From: Hyaloperonospora brassicae | Taxonomy: Eukaryota > Oomycota > Peronosporomycetes > Peronosporales > Peronosporaceae | DNA: 64,000 nucleotides | Direction: 5' to 3' | Assembly (NCBI GenBank): GCA_947650285.1 | Contig: CANTFL010000251.1 | Coordinates: forward strand, 310,001-374,000 | In this document: piece by piece, positions 41,495-52,900 of the stretch | Numbering within the stretch: position 1 is the stretch's first letter | How the letters are laid out: each line of letters begins with the position of its first letter | Translations under genes and position numbers: made by a program | Notes under the pieces: model-generated | The model's database searches: none | What the model saw: the letters and a program-made list of their open reading frames with translations, nothing else | Told to the model about the DNA's origin: nothing

Positions 41495-44400
41495 TGCGAG
41501 GAGCTCGTTGAGGAGAAGTTCGGAGAAAGATGAGTGCAGGAGCTGGTCAAAGCTGGAATGGCAGACCAAGCTGAGTGCAAAGTTGCAATGCCTTGCAACG
41601 CGACGAGCGCGTACACTTGGTCAAGGTTACTCAGGACGGCCATCAGGTGAACGACTTGCGTTCGCAGGCCTTCTGCTGTGTGGACCGCACAAACGATGCC
41701 GGTACAAGGTGAGCTCTCTGCACATGTGACTTGTACATGTGTAGTACGCGAGCCCACGTGTTCAATCGAGTCAGTCAAGCGTAAAGCGAGTCCGTTTCTA
41801 TGCCTCATGTCGATGGTACGATGCGTCATCCGAAACACGTGCTGTGGTACGCAGACGACAGGACCAGGGAGAGTTGCAACGCGGGTGCGATCAATCACAT
41901 GTTGTGGTCGAGAGAATGGCGTACTACGTTGCAGCTTCTCGTGCTTGTGTCTCACTCATTTGTGGTCTTCGACTTATGCACGTCTACCAACTTGACCCAG
42001 AGAGCTCAAAGCCGTCCATGCTCACGTTTGAGCGAGATGCGTCAGCTAGTGACAATGCACCCTGAGCATGTTACTTAGCGCAAAGACGTGTTTGCTCGGC
42101 CACGCGACCTTAGCACAGAACGCATTTCCAGAAGCGACCATCTGTCTTTGTTGCTTCCTTCGAAGCCAAGAACGGTCTGCTGTCGTATGAGCGACAAGAG
42201 GTGGAGCTTGGCGCACGGATTTGACTGACGGACGACGTGATGGTGTGCCCGTAAACACACGCGAGCGAGGGGTTGCAGTAGTCGACAAAAAAGTGGCTCT
42301 ATGTGACAAGCTGGCCCGAGTCGGTGATGAGGGCGCAGTTGACAGTGAATGTCTCTAGAGACGTGCTTGAGCAAATTGACCGCTGTTCACTGCCGGTGCG
42401 AGTTGTCAACACGTGCTACCGGCTCAGCCCCACGTTAATTCCATGCTAACAGATGCTACAGCGCATCCGAGGAACGCTTCCTCCGATACGTTTTTCTTAC
42501 CCACGACATGACGAGCAGACGTTACTGTAGGGTATCGCGCTTCTAACAACAACTGCAGCATCTGCTGACAGGGCGCGAAAGGTGCGGTCTGTGTTGACCG
42601 CCGGCCGGATGCATTCGAAATAGAGTAAATGATTCGGTATTCCGTATGCCTATCGTCGTACCGCTCTTGCGGTGCCACGACCACAGGGACAGTTTCGTAC
42701 AGCAAGTCGCAGCTGTTTCCTTGCCTTGACGTGTTGTGATTGCCTGCCGAGGCGACTGCAAGCGGTGTATGCGTCGTAGCTAGTATTGTAAATGCCAAGA
42801 TAGCGGGGCAAGCTTTGGAGCTCGATATGGGATCTGGGTCACCCAACCTAGAGAACGGACCCAAGTTTTGGATATCCACGTACCCACTTCAGGTGACGGG
42901 GGCTGCCAAGTAGAGGATAGAGGATAGGTCGTGATGTGTGCCAAGTACATTGATGCTGTGCTTGTTGCGTGATGAAGCAACCCGCTGGCGCTGCTGACGT
43001 GTTGAATAGACGGATGAGAAGAAGAGAGACGAGGCTCATAGAGACTTGCATGCGCAATAGCAACAACAGCACGCGACCGATGACATAAAAGCGGTTGGTG
43101 GAGGAGGAGAAAGTCAAGGATCTGCCTCTGCCGCAGAGCGGGGAGACCATGTACTTGTGCTTGTTCGGTTCTTCAAGCACTGCGGGTAAGAATCGTCCGG
43201 CGCGTAAGTGTCGGCTTCTTAGTTCTCCTCCGCTATTTGTTTGTAAGCAAGTCGTCAGCTCCTTCATGACTTCAACCCCGACAAGCCCACGACGTCTTGA
43301 GGAGGGCGTGTTTGCCTCTGACCTAGCTGATTGCCGCTGGATATTTACCCGTCTCATATCTGCAGTGTCGCGAAGAAAGACATAACGGCGGAATGTGAAG
43401 GTGCAAGCTGCTTGGAATAGCCGAAGACTATGTGTCTGCTGCTGCGTTTTCTCGACAAACATTTTGTAGGAACCGCTATCGTAGAAGAGGTACGTGCAGT
43501 GCGAGAGTATGAGGCATGACGCCCGTTCAGACAACGTTGTCTACTTCTTGGTATCTCGGCAAACTCGGGCTTGTATACAGACAGCAGCAGCCTTTTACGC
43601 GCGATGGCTACAGCAGATAAAGTCGCTGCTCGTAGATGTTGCTCAAGATGGCAGTGGTGCTTTAGCTTATGGTGTTGTTGCGAATGGCGCTGCTACCCGA
43701 GGCGCGAGCCGTCGCTGCCACAATCTGTTGAGCATTCCTTGCCTTATTTGCTGTGTTTGCACCTAATCACTCGGTGCCAGTCACGTGTGTGCGTGTGCGT
43801 AACTTACTGACTCCTGAACGGTCGTAACTTGTGACCGAACAAGACTGACACATGGTGTATGTACGACAAAAAACTGCTAGGCCGCACCTCGCAGGACGTG
43901 ACCGATTCACGCGGCGGGACTAACAGAAGTAGAGATGCAGACAGGAATTAACGGCTGACATGTTTGGCTGTCACCTTGCGCACGTTAAGTACAATCTACG
44001 CCCTTTTTCGAGGTCGCAGAGATATGTCATTGGGCAAAGCGTTTTGCTTCATCAAATTACTTGTCGAATGCAGCCTAACAAGATCACTATCGGCATGATC
44101 ATGGCCTCTGATGCATTTGATACAAAGTCTATCGTTGAGCTCGGAGCCTAGCATATCGTTGGAGCGCCGAAAGATCGAAGAACGCAACGTTCGTCATCTC
44201 TTCTAGCCTCTTGCACTTGCACTGACTGCGTTAGCTTACGTATGGACGAATGGACGATGCGGTACTGATAGGACCTTGACCAGCACAATAATACCCGATA
44301 TCAGCGTATCAGTGCTCGCACCAAGTAACACTGCGTGAAATGACGCATGCGTCAGCTACTAATGCTTCCAACTGACGCGATCCTCGCAAGGCCATCAAGC

Positions 44401-44693
44401 TGACGATTACATGCTATAATCGTAACTATGAGTCGCATTGCGCGAGCGAGTCTTCTTTACTTGATAAACACTGGAGTAAGGATCTTTTCAATTGTGACCG
44501 GATGGCCCTTAGTGACACCTCTCTCTGTACTCGTCGCGCCATGCATGCACTCGTGTATTAGTAATGTCTCTCCGAGTGTTCGTCGCGCTATGCATGCACT
44601 CGTCATACAAGCAATCAATAGACTAATTACATGGTGTAAAGTATTTGCGGTGAGACCTGGAAGGCGAAATTTGAGCCAGGCAGGTGAGGTAAG
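41495..44693. other. Unassigned region between the GIP-like gene and a transposase relic
   Basis: Several open frames of 60-230 codons on both strands, none with a recognised domain and most without an ATG near the start. One small ORF (43051-42848) could encode a secreted peptide. The composition is mixed and no repeat structure was noticed. Confidence 0.4.
42848..43051 (-). CDS. Possible small secreted peptide (67 residues)
   Basis: The ATG at 43051 opens a hydrophobic start (S-L-V-S-L-L-L-I-R-L-F) followed by A-A-P-A-G, which looks like a signal peptide of about 22 residues. The remaining 45 residues contain two Cys and many aromatic and Arg residues, with no known motif. It may be chance: the frame is short and no homologue is recognised. 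A splice-donor-like GTACGT occurs near its end, so a second exon is possible. Confidence 0.2.
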   Translation of the reverse strand: MQVSMSLVSLLLIRLFNTSAAPAGCFITQQAQHQCTWHTSRPILYPLLGSPRHLKWVRGYPKLGSVL

Positions 44694-45257
44694 ATGCAGA
44701 ATCATCACTACCTATATCAGAGACGACTGCAAGCATGCGATGTCACGGTCGTTGTGGATGCGGTGCCCATCTCAAACTTGGTATGTATCTTGCTGGTTGT
44801 AGGATATCGTAACAACATGGGGGAGGTCACAACTCATTTCGTTGAGGTGGTGAAAAAGACGGTTCTATTCGAAGTATTTGATCCGAAAGTGGACCGTAGC
44901 AAACAAAAGGAACGTGCGATCTGACTTTTTGTGGGAGCTACAGTCATGCAGCGTGCTGACGGTGTCTTTGGTTTCAACGACAACGCTCCGTCGCATATCA
45001 CGTATGATCTGAAGCTTGCCAATATTGAGGTTAGGCTTCTTTCACGACAGAAGACGATCGAGGTCCAGCCGATGGATTCCGGCATCGTCTTGACATCTTG
45101 GCTCCACATCCACAGCTGGAGGTCGCAGAACGCGATCAATTGTGTCGAGCGTGGGATGGTCGACAACGTGTATAAAGTCGAACGTTCTTATGTCATGCGA
45201 TGGTCGGTAGCTGTCTCGGACCGGGATTTCAGCCCCTGTGGGTGTCAACTGCTTTGA
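44694..45257 (+). pseudogene. pogo/jerky-type DDE transposase fragment
   Basis: One frame, interrupted by TGA at 44922-44924, reads N-D-N-A-P-S-H near 44976-44996, then L-L-S-R-Q-K-T-I-E-V-Q-P-M-D-S-G-I-V near 45030-45090, and Y-K-V-E-R-S-Y-V-M-R-W. These match the second and third catalytic Asp regions of the DDE_1 domain of pogo-like (Tc1/mariner superfamily) transposases, including the spacing of roughly 30 residues. The N-terminal DNA-binding part is missing and no terminal inverted repeats were found. It is a dead fragment of a cut-and-paste DNA transposon. Confidence 0.7.
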
Positions 45258-45865
45258 CAGACGTGGCTGTTTGCTATGCCTCCTCTCTGTACAACTGCTA
45301 CGGAGATGGCGAGTCACAAAGATGTCTCGAAGAAGGATAGAAAGGGTGGAGAACAAAACAGATCGAGAGCTAAGAGCGAAGCCCGAAGCGCCGTGTGTTT
45401 CGAAGATCATGTCAAATGTAAGCCTCGTCATCACATCGACGAAGATGAAGTTGGAGTGATTGTGCACAAACTCTCGACATGATACAGAAGGCAAACTTTG
45501 TCGAGGGAAAGCAGTAGATCCATTGATTTTCTGGCACATTTCCTAGGAAGGTTCATTCGACTCAAAGATTTATACAGCTTACGACCATTACGTTGACAGT
45601 CGCAACGCACACATCACTCGATCCACCTTTCTTGTCCCGCACTCAAGGAAGACTTCCTTTTCTCCCGTCAAAACATAACATCAATATCAATTGCTCTACT
45701 CAGGTATGCCATTATACTGCAACGAGCCGCATTCGAAAGCGCAATTTCATCGTTATGGGTATAGTGCCTATTCTCGCTGCAGTTTCCTGCCCTCCCTATA
45801 ATTATTGGCGGGCACGTCACGAGACGAGTCAGCCACTGTGACAACTTAGTGGAAGTAACAGGTGA
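45258..45865. other. Unassigned spacer
   Basis: Short frames only. A Lys/Arg-rich frame near 45276-45482 has no recognised domain. Confidence 0.35.
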
Positions 45866-46213
45866 ATGGACGACAACTTATCCGAAAGCACACCGTACTT
45901 AAGCCCAGTTGTCCTTAAGTACGCGCTTGAAGCCTGCGAAGCATTCTATCACGCTTTACGTCGGTGCCGTGTCCCAACATTCTCTAACCGGGGACAAAAA
46001 TCGAGTAATTCGGAATCGACGAATAGCCGAACTATCCAACCGAATAACCTCTGGGCGATGATGTCTAAACAGTATTATGTCACGAATTCAATGGACGACA
46101 ACTTATCCGAAAGCACACCGTACTTAAGCCCAGTTGTCCTTAAGTACGCGCTTGAAGCCTGCGAAGCATTCTATCACGCTTTACGTCAGTGCCGTATTCC
46201 CAACATTCTCTAA
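45866..46213 (+). repeat. Direct duplication (about 122 bp, spacing 225 bp) inside one open frame
   Basis: 45866-45987 and 46091-46213 are nearly identical: two or three substitutions and one added base near the end of the second copy. The intervening 103 bp are unique. The ATG at 45866 opens 115 codons through both copies, each encoding M-D-D-N-L-S-E-S-T-P-Y-L. Each copy also holds a 9-bp inverted repeat (GTACTTAAG with CTTAAGTAC, 10-base loop). No domain is recognised. The frame may be a real small protein or a by-product of a recent segmental copy lying 40 bp before the next gene. Confidence 0.7.
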
Positions 46214-46252
46214 TCCCAGTGCAGTAATCATCATCCCCCATTAGAACTATCC

Positions 46253-47140
46253 ATGCGCACACTAACGGCTGCTCGTCGTCTCCATCTCCGCGTCCCGTGC
46301 CCCTATGTCTGCTCCGCTACCTATCGCAATCCCGTCACTGTCCGCAGTTACTCCAGCTCCCACAACAGAAACAGCAGCAGCCCCAACAACAAAAACAACA
46401 ACAACAACCAAAGCCCCCGGCAGCTTGAAACAGGCTACGACTTCGCTACCGGAACGTGGCACCGCTGCACTTCGCGTCTCTCAACGCTTTCGACTTACCA
46501 AGACCAGAATATCTTTGTCAATTCTCTTAGTACCTTGGCCCAGTACTGGCTGTTTTTTCAGCTACAGCTGCCACAGAAAACAGAAGTGAATCTTTTGGAA
46601 TTCGTAGAAGGAGCAACTGTTGCCTCGGAGGCGACGCTTCGAGCTATGAACTGTGATGCGTTTCCCAAGTTTCTAGCGGGGAACGAAACCTGCCCGTCTG
46701 AAGTAAACGAGCAGGTACAGCAGTATACAACTCCCGCATACTACAATCAAATGGCGCTGCAAGTCAAGCGAAACTACGTGCATCGGAACTTCTACATTGA
46801 GTGTGAAAAGATGAACCTTGAGCGAGCGCAGGTTGCGCGTGTGGTGTACAGGCGTCTGACCGAGACAGAGTATCTGGACTTGGTGAATTTCAGGCGATCG
46901 CGTTCGAAGCTGTCGCCGGAAGCATCGATCGAACATTTGAGCATCCATATAGACATTGCTACTGTCGAGGACTTGAAGGTCGTGCATCGTGAGCAGAAGC
47001 CTCGTCACGTGCAGCACCAAAATGTTTATCGGGTGGCATTTGAGTCGCGAGTGACAGAGCAGGATGATGTGGACTGGCGGATTGCGAATATGCACATCAT
47101 TGAACAGCTGGTGCTACCGCGGTCTCCGACGTGTGGGTGA
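46253..47140 (+). CDS. Putative mitochondrial Tim44/mL45-like protein, copy 1
   Basis: 295 residues from ATG 46253. The N-terminus is Arg/Ser-rich, without acidic residues at first, and looks like a mitochondrial presequence; a Ser/Asn-rich stretch follows (about 35-55). From about residue 95 it is clearly paralogous to the gene at 48954-49997: L-F-F-Q-L-Q-L-P beside L-F-T-K-L-Q-L-P, an F-x2-G-A block, and the ending D-W-R-I. The C-terminal half, with an aromatic strand pattern ending Y-R-V-A-F-E-S then D-W-R-I, recalls the Tim44/MBA1 (mL45) fold that tethers proteins or ribosomes to the inner membrane; this is a weak, fold-level guess. The frame is intact. An overlapping Thr-rich frame at 46305-46589 is a shadow. 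Confidence 0.7.
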   Translation: MRTLTAARRLHLRVPCPYVCSATYRNPVTVRSYSSSHNRNSSSPNNKNNNNNQSPRQLETGYDFATGTWHRCTSRLSTLSTYQDQNIFVNSLSTLAQYWLFFQLQLPQKTEVNLLEFVEGATVASEATLRAMNCDAFPKFLAGNETCPSEVNEQVQQYTTPAYYNQMALQVKRNYVHRNFYIECEKMNLERAQVARVVYRRLTETEYLDLVNFRRSRSKLSPEASIEHLSIHIDIATVEDLKVVHREQKPRHVQHQNVYRVAFESRVTEQDDVDWRIANMHIIEQLVLPRSPTCG

Positions 47141-48830
47141 ATGCCAAGGCAGTAGCAACGTTCTCGATCGTTCTGCTTTATCGCAGTTGGACGGAAGTGT
47201 ATCAGCTCTGGATCTGGTCATTGCAGTAACGTTAGTAGATTCGGCTTTGAGTTGCACATACCGTATGTACCCCGATGTCAAAATAAACGTATTGGAAAAG
47301 CACTTCGCAGGCGTGAAAGCGTAGCAGGGTACGCACCGACTCGATAGTGATACCGTTTTTGTCATGATGACGATTATGTTTTCGATTGAGATGCCTCCCA
47401 TACGCATACCTTCGATGAACGACACTTTCGGCTTACTCGATCTTGCCAACAACAGGGAACACAACATTGGGTGCGGTCTTTGACCTTCCAACCAGCCAGT
47501 AGTTTGTATGACATCGTCGCTTCACCCGTTACCTTAGACAGCACATGCAGTTCTTCGTGGTCCTTGCAATTTATACGTGCCGCGCTTCGCAGGAGTTGAT
47601 ATATAACAACGCCATACAAGTCGAAGATGGAAATGAGACATTTGGGGTCACTGCCATTATTGATGTGGTAGTCAGCTTGTCGGCTACTACACCACATGAC
47701 GACTAAAATCTCATTACAGAGTGCCAACGCACACTGAATAGCGAGTACACGTCGAGGAATCACTGCTGGAGACGTGGCAGATGCCGGTGCTCCCGAGTGC
47801 CATCATTTGCGCGTTCTCGTCACTCGGAGCAACCACAGTTCTCGATTACACCATGCAGCTACCTTCTACTTACTTCTTTTCAGATGGCCAGTTGGTCATA
47901 CCTTTCCAAGCTATGACGTTTCAGTGGCTCGTCAAGAAGTCGCACCGCTTTGTCCATCGATGTGAGTTATCGTCACCATCGTTTCGACGATGGCATAGAA
48001 ATCGTAGACCAACGTGCTCCTGCTGAAGAGCGCACTTGCACCTTCGAGTAGTATCTCATGTATATGCTGCATTGTTGCTAGAGTAGACAACTCGTGTCCA
48101 CGATAGCTCTCGGAGATGCTCGCTGAGTGCGTCGGTCTCTTGCCATCCATAGCGCAACTACAAAGGAATAACAGATGAAGAAGCAATGCATTGGAATCCT
48201 GGCCGGCGTACTTTGATGACGAAACTTGCAGTCATCCCGTTGTATACATGGAGGATTATTTTGTAGGTAAGAGCTGCACCATGCAGCCATCTCGTTTTCC
48301 CTACTACATCGCGGCCCACTGTTCTTTGCAGCCATAGCTACCAGAAGATGTACACTGTGACCTCTATTCGTGCTTCGCTTGCAGTCAAGAATGATGCAGA
48401 ATGATGTCAAAACCGTTGGACACACTCTGTAGTGGAAGGAATCCCATGTGTTGCTGGAGCTCAGGTGCCTTAGCGATGATACCCCTTCCTGACGTCTAAC
48501 ACAGCTTCTGATGCTACATGTGTCCAGAATACGCACACGGCTAAAGTATCAGCCGCAGAGGACGACCACCCTTTGCAGCGAATGGGAGCCATACAAACAC
48601 CTTGCAGCTAAGACGAGAGGGGCAAACGATTGAACATCATGTTGGAAGTGCAATCAATTGTACTGCCAACACCAAACTGAGCCATCGTAGTGGCAACTTT
48701 GACAGCAAAACTGTAACAAGGACAAGCCTCGTAAGTGATGTACACCTAAATGGCCTAACGGAAGTGTGAATGTCAACTATCAGCAAAACAACAAACCGAG
48801 CGCCAGGTCACTCACTTCACCAAATGATTT
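47141..48830. other. Unassigned spacer between the two paralogues
   Basis: Open frames up to 152 codons on the minus strand (48536-48078 and 47763-47374) lack recognisable domains. Nothing here resembles the neighbouring genes, so the two paralogues are not an immediate tandem copy. Confidence 0.4.
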
Positions 48831-48849
48831 TCTCATTTTTGCATTATTT
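48831..48849 (+). promoter_or_regulatory. Candidate oomycete initiator (Inr) element
   Basis: TCTCATTTTTGCATTATTT resembles the oomycete core promoter consensus GCTCATTYYNCAWTTT with one extra base. It lies about 105-120 bp upstream of the ATG at 48954, a plausible distance. Confidence 0.4.
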
Positions 48850-48953
48850 CGATACTAATCAGATAGCTCTCTTTCAACCAATCAAGTTTACCCCATGCTA
48901 CGGCGCCGCTCAGTCGACAATTCGTCCCGCAAGAACCACCAGCAAATTGATAA

Positions 48954-49997
48954 ATGAAGGGACTGCCACGTCGCGTCAAGAGTCTGCAGCTGGTCCACCG
49001 AACGATCTCTCACTTGTCCCTATCCCTCCCATCTTCCGCACGCGTACGCGTAAGCTAGCATTTTGCGTTGTAGATCTTCTCGCTATGTTGTTGTTTCGCT
49101 TGACTCAGTTGAGGCACTTTTGATGGGATATCTCCACCTGCTCTAACGTACTCCTGCTCTATTTCGTAGCTCTTTTCGTCCGACTCGTCCGACTCGAAGC
49201 GCTCGGTTCTGGATGGCTCTGACGGGTTAGTCCAATTCGCCACGCGCACGAAAGAACGGGCGGCTTTGCAAATGGACCGGTACCTTGTCCACAGCATTTT
49301 TCCGCCATCCAATTGGATGTTGCAAAACTACTTTCTCTTTACAAAGCTGCAGCTGCCAACGAACGTGGAAATCGACGCGGTCGAGTTCTTGAACGGTGCT
49401 CGCTTTGCGTGTGACTTGGCGATCAATACCATGTACTCGAACGAGTTTGTCAACTTTGCCAATGGAGTCGTCTCCGAGTCGGCTGCAGCAGAAAAGATGC
49501 AAGCTGGACTGTCGCAAACTTGCTACAAGGCGTTTTTGTTTGCGATGCAACAAACGAGTAAGAGTGGCAACAGGTTTTCACTCAAACAGCTGGACATCAA
49601 CGGGGTGTACCTCTATGGCGTGAATTGGGAAAGGATGTCGCTGGCGGAGATGAAGCAAGAAGAAGCGCTGGAAGCGTTGACGCGATCACAGAGGGTCGAG
49701 TTGGACCAGCTGGAAGAAAAGAAGAAGGAGGGGGAGAGAGACGAGGACCCGAATGTGTCACACGAGACAATGCCGTCGGTGGGTAGTCAGACGGCGAAGG
49801 CTACTCTAGAGGACCACACCACGATGATTGAACGACTGCATCTGGACGTGCTGTTGGAAACCGTGGAGCATCTGGAAGTTGTTTCAGCTGATCTTGCGGA
49901 CCAAGTACTGGAGAAGAAATCGTCAGCTGTCTGGCGTTTCGAGTCGCTCGTGACACAGCCGGACAATCTCGACTGGCGCATTGTCTCTGTCTTTTAG
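48954..49997 (+). CDS. Putative mitochondrial Tim44/mL45-like protein, copy 2 (two exons)
   Basis: Predicted exons are 48954-49049 and 49170-49997 (307 residues). The intron (120 bp) starts GTAAGC and ends CTCTATTTCGTAG, with a branch-like CTAAC about 25 bases before the end; both joins keep one frame. Without it the protein would start at a late Met and lack the N-terminus. Exon 1 encodes M-K-G-L-P-R-R-V-K-S-L, an Arg/Ser/Leu-rich mitochondrial-type presequence, comparable with copy 1. The body matches copy 1 (L-Q-L-P, E-F-L-N-G-A-R-F-A, D-W-R-I). A highly charged insert (E-E-K-K-K-E-G-E-R-D-E-D) lies in the C-terminal half. The fold assignment is tentative; the paralogy and the intron are better supported. 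Confidence 0.68.
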
Positions 49998-52900
49998 CTG
50001 AAACTGTCGGGATGAGGTCGCGATGATGCGAGTGTGCGTAATTCAATAAAGCTGAGCATGTGTGGTAAGCTAGTGACCACTTTTTGTTCCATTGCCTGAT
50101 GAGCAGATGAGGCGTTCGATTGTTTGTATAACCGTGTGTGGCCAGTGTCAGCGAGACAAATGAAAGATGCACCAAATCGTCAAAAAAAGAAGAAAGTCGT
50201 TGTTGAACTAATAAATAGTAGCAAGTAATAAACAATACGAAGAATGCACCAGAGAGGGTATGAAAAAGGGGGGACAAATGCGATATTGTATAAAAAATAC
50301 AATACAAACAACAAGAAGTGATTCAGTAACAATAAAAAAAGAATAGCGGTTTTATTATCTAAGTAATGGGATAAAAAAGGCACCAAGTAGATGAGAGAAT
50401 ATAAAAAGCAGCTCAAGGTTAAATATCTAAAAAAGCTAATTTAACAGAAAGATCCAAATTGCATCACAAGAAAAAAAGTATTGAGGGAATACAGAAATGC
50501 ACCTCAACATCAAGGGTAATGCACCAAATATCAAAAGAAGCACCACTGATGTAATATGCGACCGAGTAGACACATACCTGAGATATTTTTACTCACAAAC
50601 CGACATCTTCTTCATTCGCTCGCGCATTCCATTTGAATCAGATTTATTAGGATCGGTGTCATCGACGTTATTTTACAATAAGAAGAGGCACATTGACGCA
50701 TCAACCACTACCTGATAGTGTTGTTTATCTTGCAATTTTAAGGGCCACACCACTCATGTATCTTTTATTTAGACCCTATGGTTCGACATTGTAATATGTG
50801 TAGCTGTCGCCTTTGCGGTATTGTTGAGTTCAGATAACAGAGATATCTCAGTTCCAAATTTCGGTAAGGAATGCTGTACGAGATGTTTATTAGACAGCTA
50901 AAGGTAGAACAAGAGCATGATAAACAACAACAACACCCGGCATATATGGAACAGAATTCAAATTCTTTCGGTGATATTACAGGTGGCGATGTGGATCTAT
51001 GCGAACGCGCGTACCCTCAGGTTCGCGCGTCCGCGTTGATCCACGTTACCACGTTTACTATCACCAAAGAAGGAGAGATGCTGGTAGAGGTATATGTTCG
51101 TCACAAATTGAAGCTAATGCTGAAGGTGGATATGGTGCTGATCTGGATGTCTCTATCGATTAACTTTAAATCAGTTGCGACAAATGAGATCTGTTGCAAA
51201 GGACACTATGTTGGTTGGTTAGTTTGGTGAGGCATATTCGGGTACGCGAACGACCCACTATATACGGTATATTCCAACCATGGTTTTTGAGAGGTAGTGG
51301 CAGGTTTTTCAGCTACTGTGGGAATCATACTGCGACAAAGTACACTACGTACACAAGCGTCAATACCTCGGGCCGATCAGTCTACAACGAACATGAAGCA
51401 CAATACACTGAATCTTTATTGTGAAGCACTCTTTACATAGTTGCTCGACTTGCTTTCACGGAAAAGATTGACGCTTGCTTCATAGATTTATGTATCATGT
51501 GGTAGACTTGCTGGCGTGTCGTCGACTCATGGTGTTACCAGAAGCGATCATTGGATACAAAAGACTGATATAATTATACCAGATCACTAAAAATGCTCTT
51601 ATGTATACTTTCGAACGACACTGTCGTACATGCTATCAAAAGATAATGATATGCATCCATGTGATCATCACCTTTTGTATCTATGGATTTGGGTCGCTCT
51701 GTTTTCATTAGTGGTGTACTTTGATAATGTCTATATGCTTCATTACGTATTTTTACAGATTACGTTGTAACATTTCATTTTATGTATCCTACAAAACGCA
51801 TTTCATTCTTCCTCTTGTGTCGCACGCATATGTTTGCGTAAATTTTTGGTCCATTTTACATTCCTCAATAATTAAATTGCATTGTAAGCTCGCAGTAAGT
51901 GCTCGACGGCTACCACTTTTTGCGTAATCAGGACTTACGACTTGTATTGCTACAATTCATCCATGTATGTTACTATTCTAGCTACAAATATAAACCTCGT
52001 GGGTTTGGTATACAACTTTCGATAACGCACAAGCGCGAGAAGCCATTATCGTGGGGCTCATAAAATTTCACGATTGACCTTCTTTTCATAAACCGTCTAT
52101 TTTCGGAGAAGTAGATCGGTGTGAAGTCGCTCACCAGTCTCAACATACATTATACATGTCTGTGATATGACAGGGGTGTTGCTAGGACCTTGTGGCATTG
52201 ACAGCTACACCCAATTTCATTCCATTTAATCTTTTCACTGCTATACACGGGATATTTTATTTAAGCAGAAAAATCGGAAAGAGCATGTCGATCAAATTGA
52301 TGGACGGAAGAAGAGGTTAGATCCGTCACATTGCTCGATGCCAAGCGAATATCAAACGACTTATCGATCGCTAATTAGTGTCATACGGACAGTAGAGAAG
52401 GCTTCATGACACATAAATATGTACCTTGTCTTATGCTAATCGCATGTAGAGTGCCTTGTCCGTAAACAAGGGCAAGATTTGGCGATTGCATATGTGATAT
52501 CTATTTGATCCTGAAACAGAGGTTCAGACTGGATCGACGCCGAAAACAAGACTTGTATCGATCAAACTGATTCTTCCCACCGACGACACTATCTCTTACC
52601 GACGAAACACTTCGAGCTCAAATTTTTCGGCACATGATACGGCCGATTGTGAGTTCATACTTCATGACAAAGTTACATTTATCATACATTATGCAATTTT
52701 TCTCAGTCAGTTGCAGCTGACGCAACTGATGACAGATGACGCGCTTGACGCCATCTGTGTTGTTTATATTACTGTACATCTCATCATAAACGGCTGACGT
52801 CATAGACAACAATTACGGCAAAAATTGGTCCGCAATCTTCATATTATAGACTGTATCATGTCTTTACCAATGCAAGCAAATAATAATTTTGGATCAGCAC

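Noticed and set aside
42424..42879. 151-codon minus-strand frame with a hydrophobic start
   Set aside because: It begins at GTG and has no ATG near its N-terminus; an exon of a spliced gene is possible but unsupported.
42848..43534. Minus-strand frame with an R-H-L-R motif followed by E-E-P, like an RXLR effector
   Set aside because: The frame starts only at TTG, the first ATG gives no signal peptide, and the motif is about 80 residues in; not a credible RXLR protein.
46305..46589. Thr/Ala-rich 94-codon frame overlapping the mitochondrial-type gene
   Set aside because: Alternative frame of the Asn/Gln-coding CAA repeats; the conserved paralogous frame is 46253-47140.
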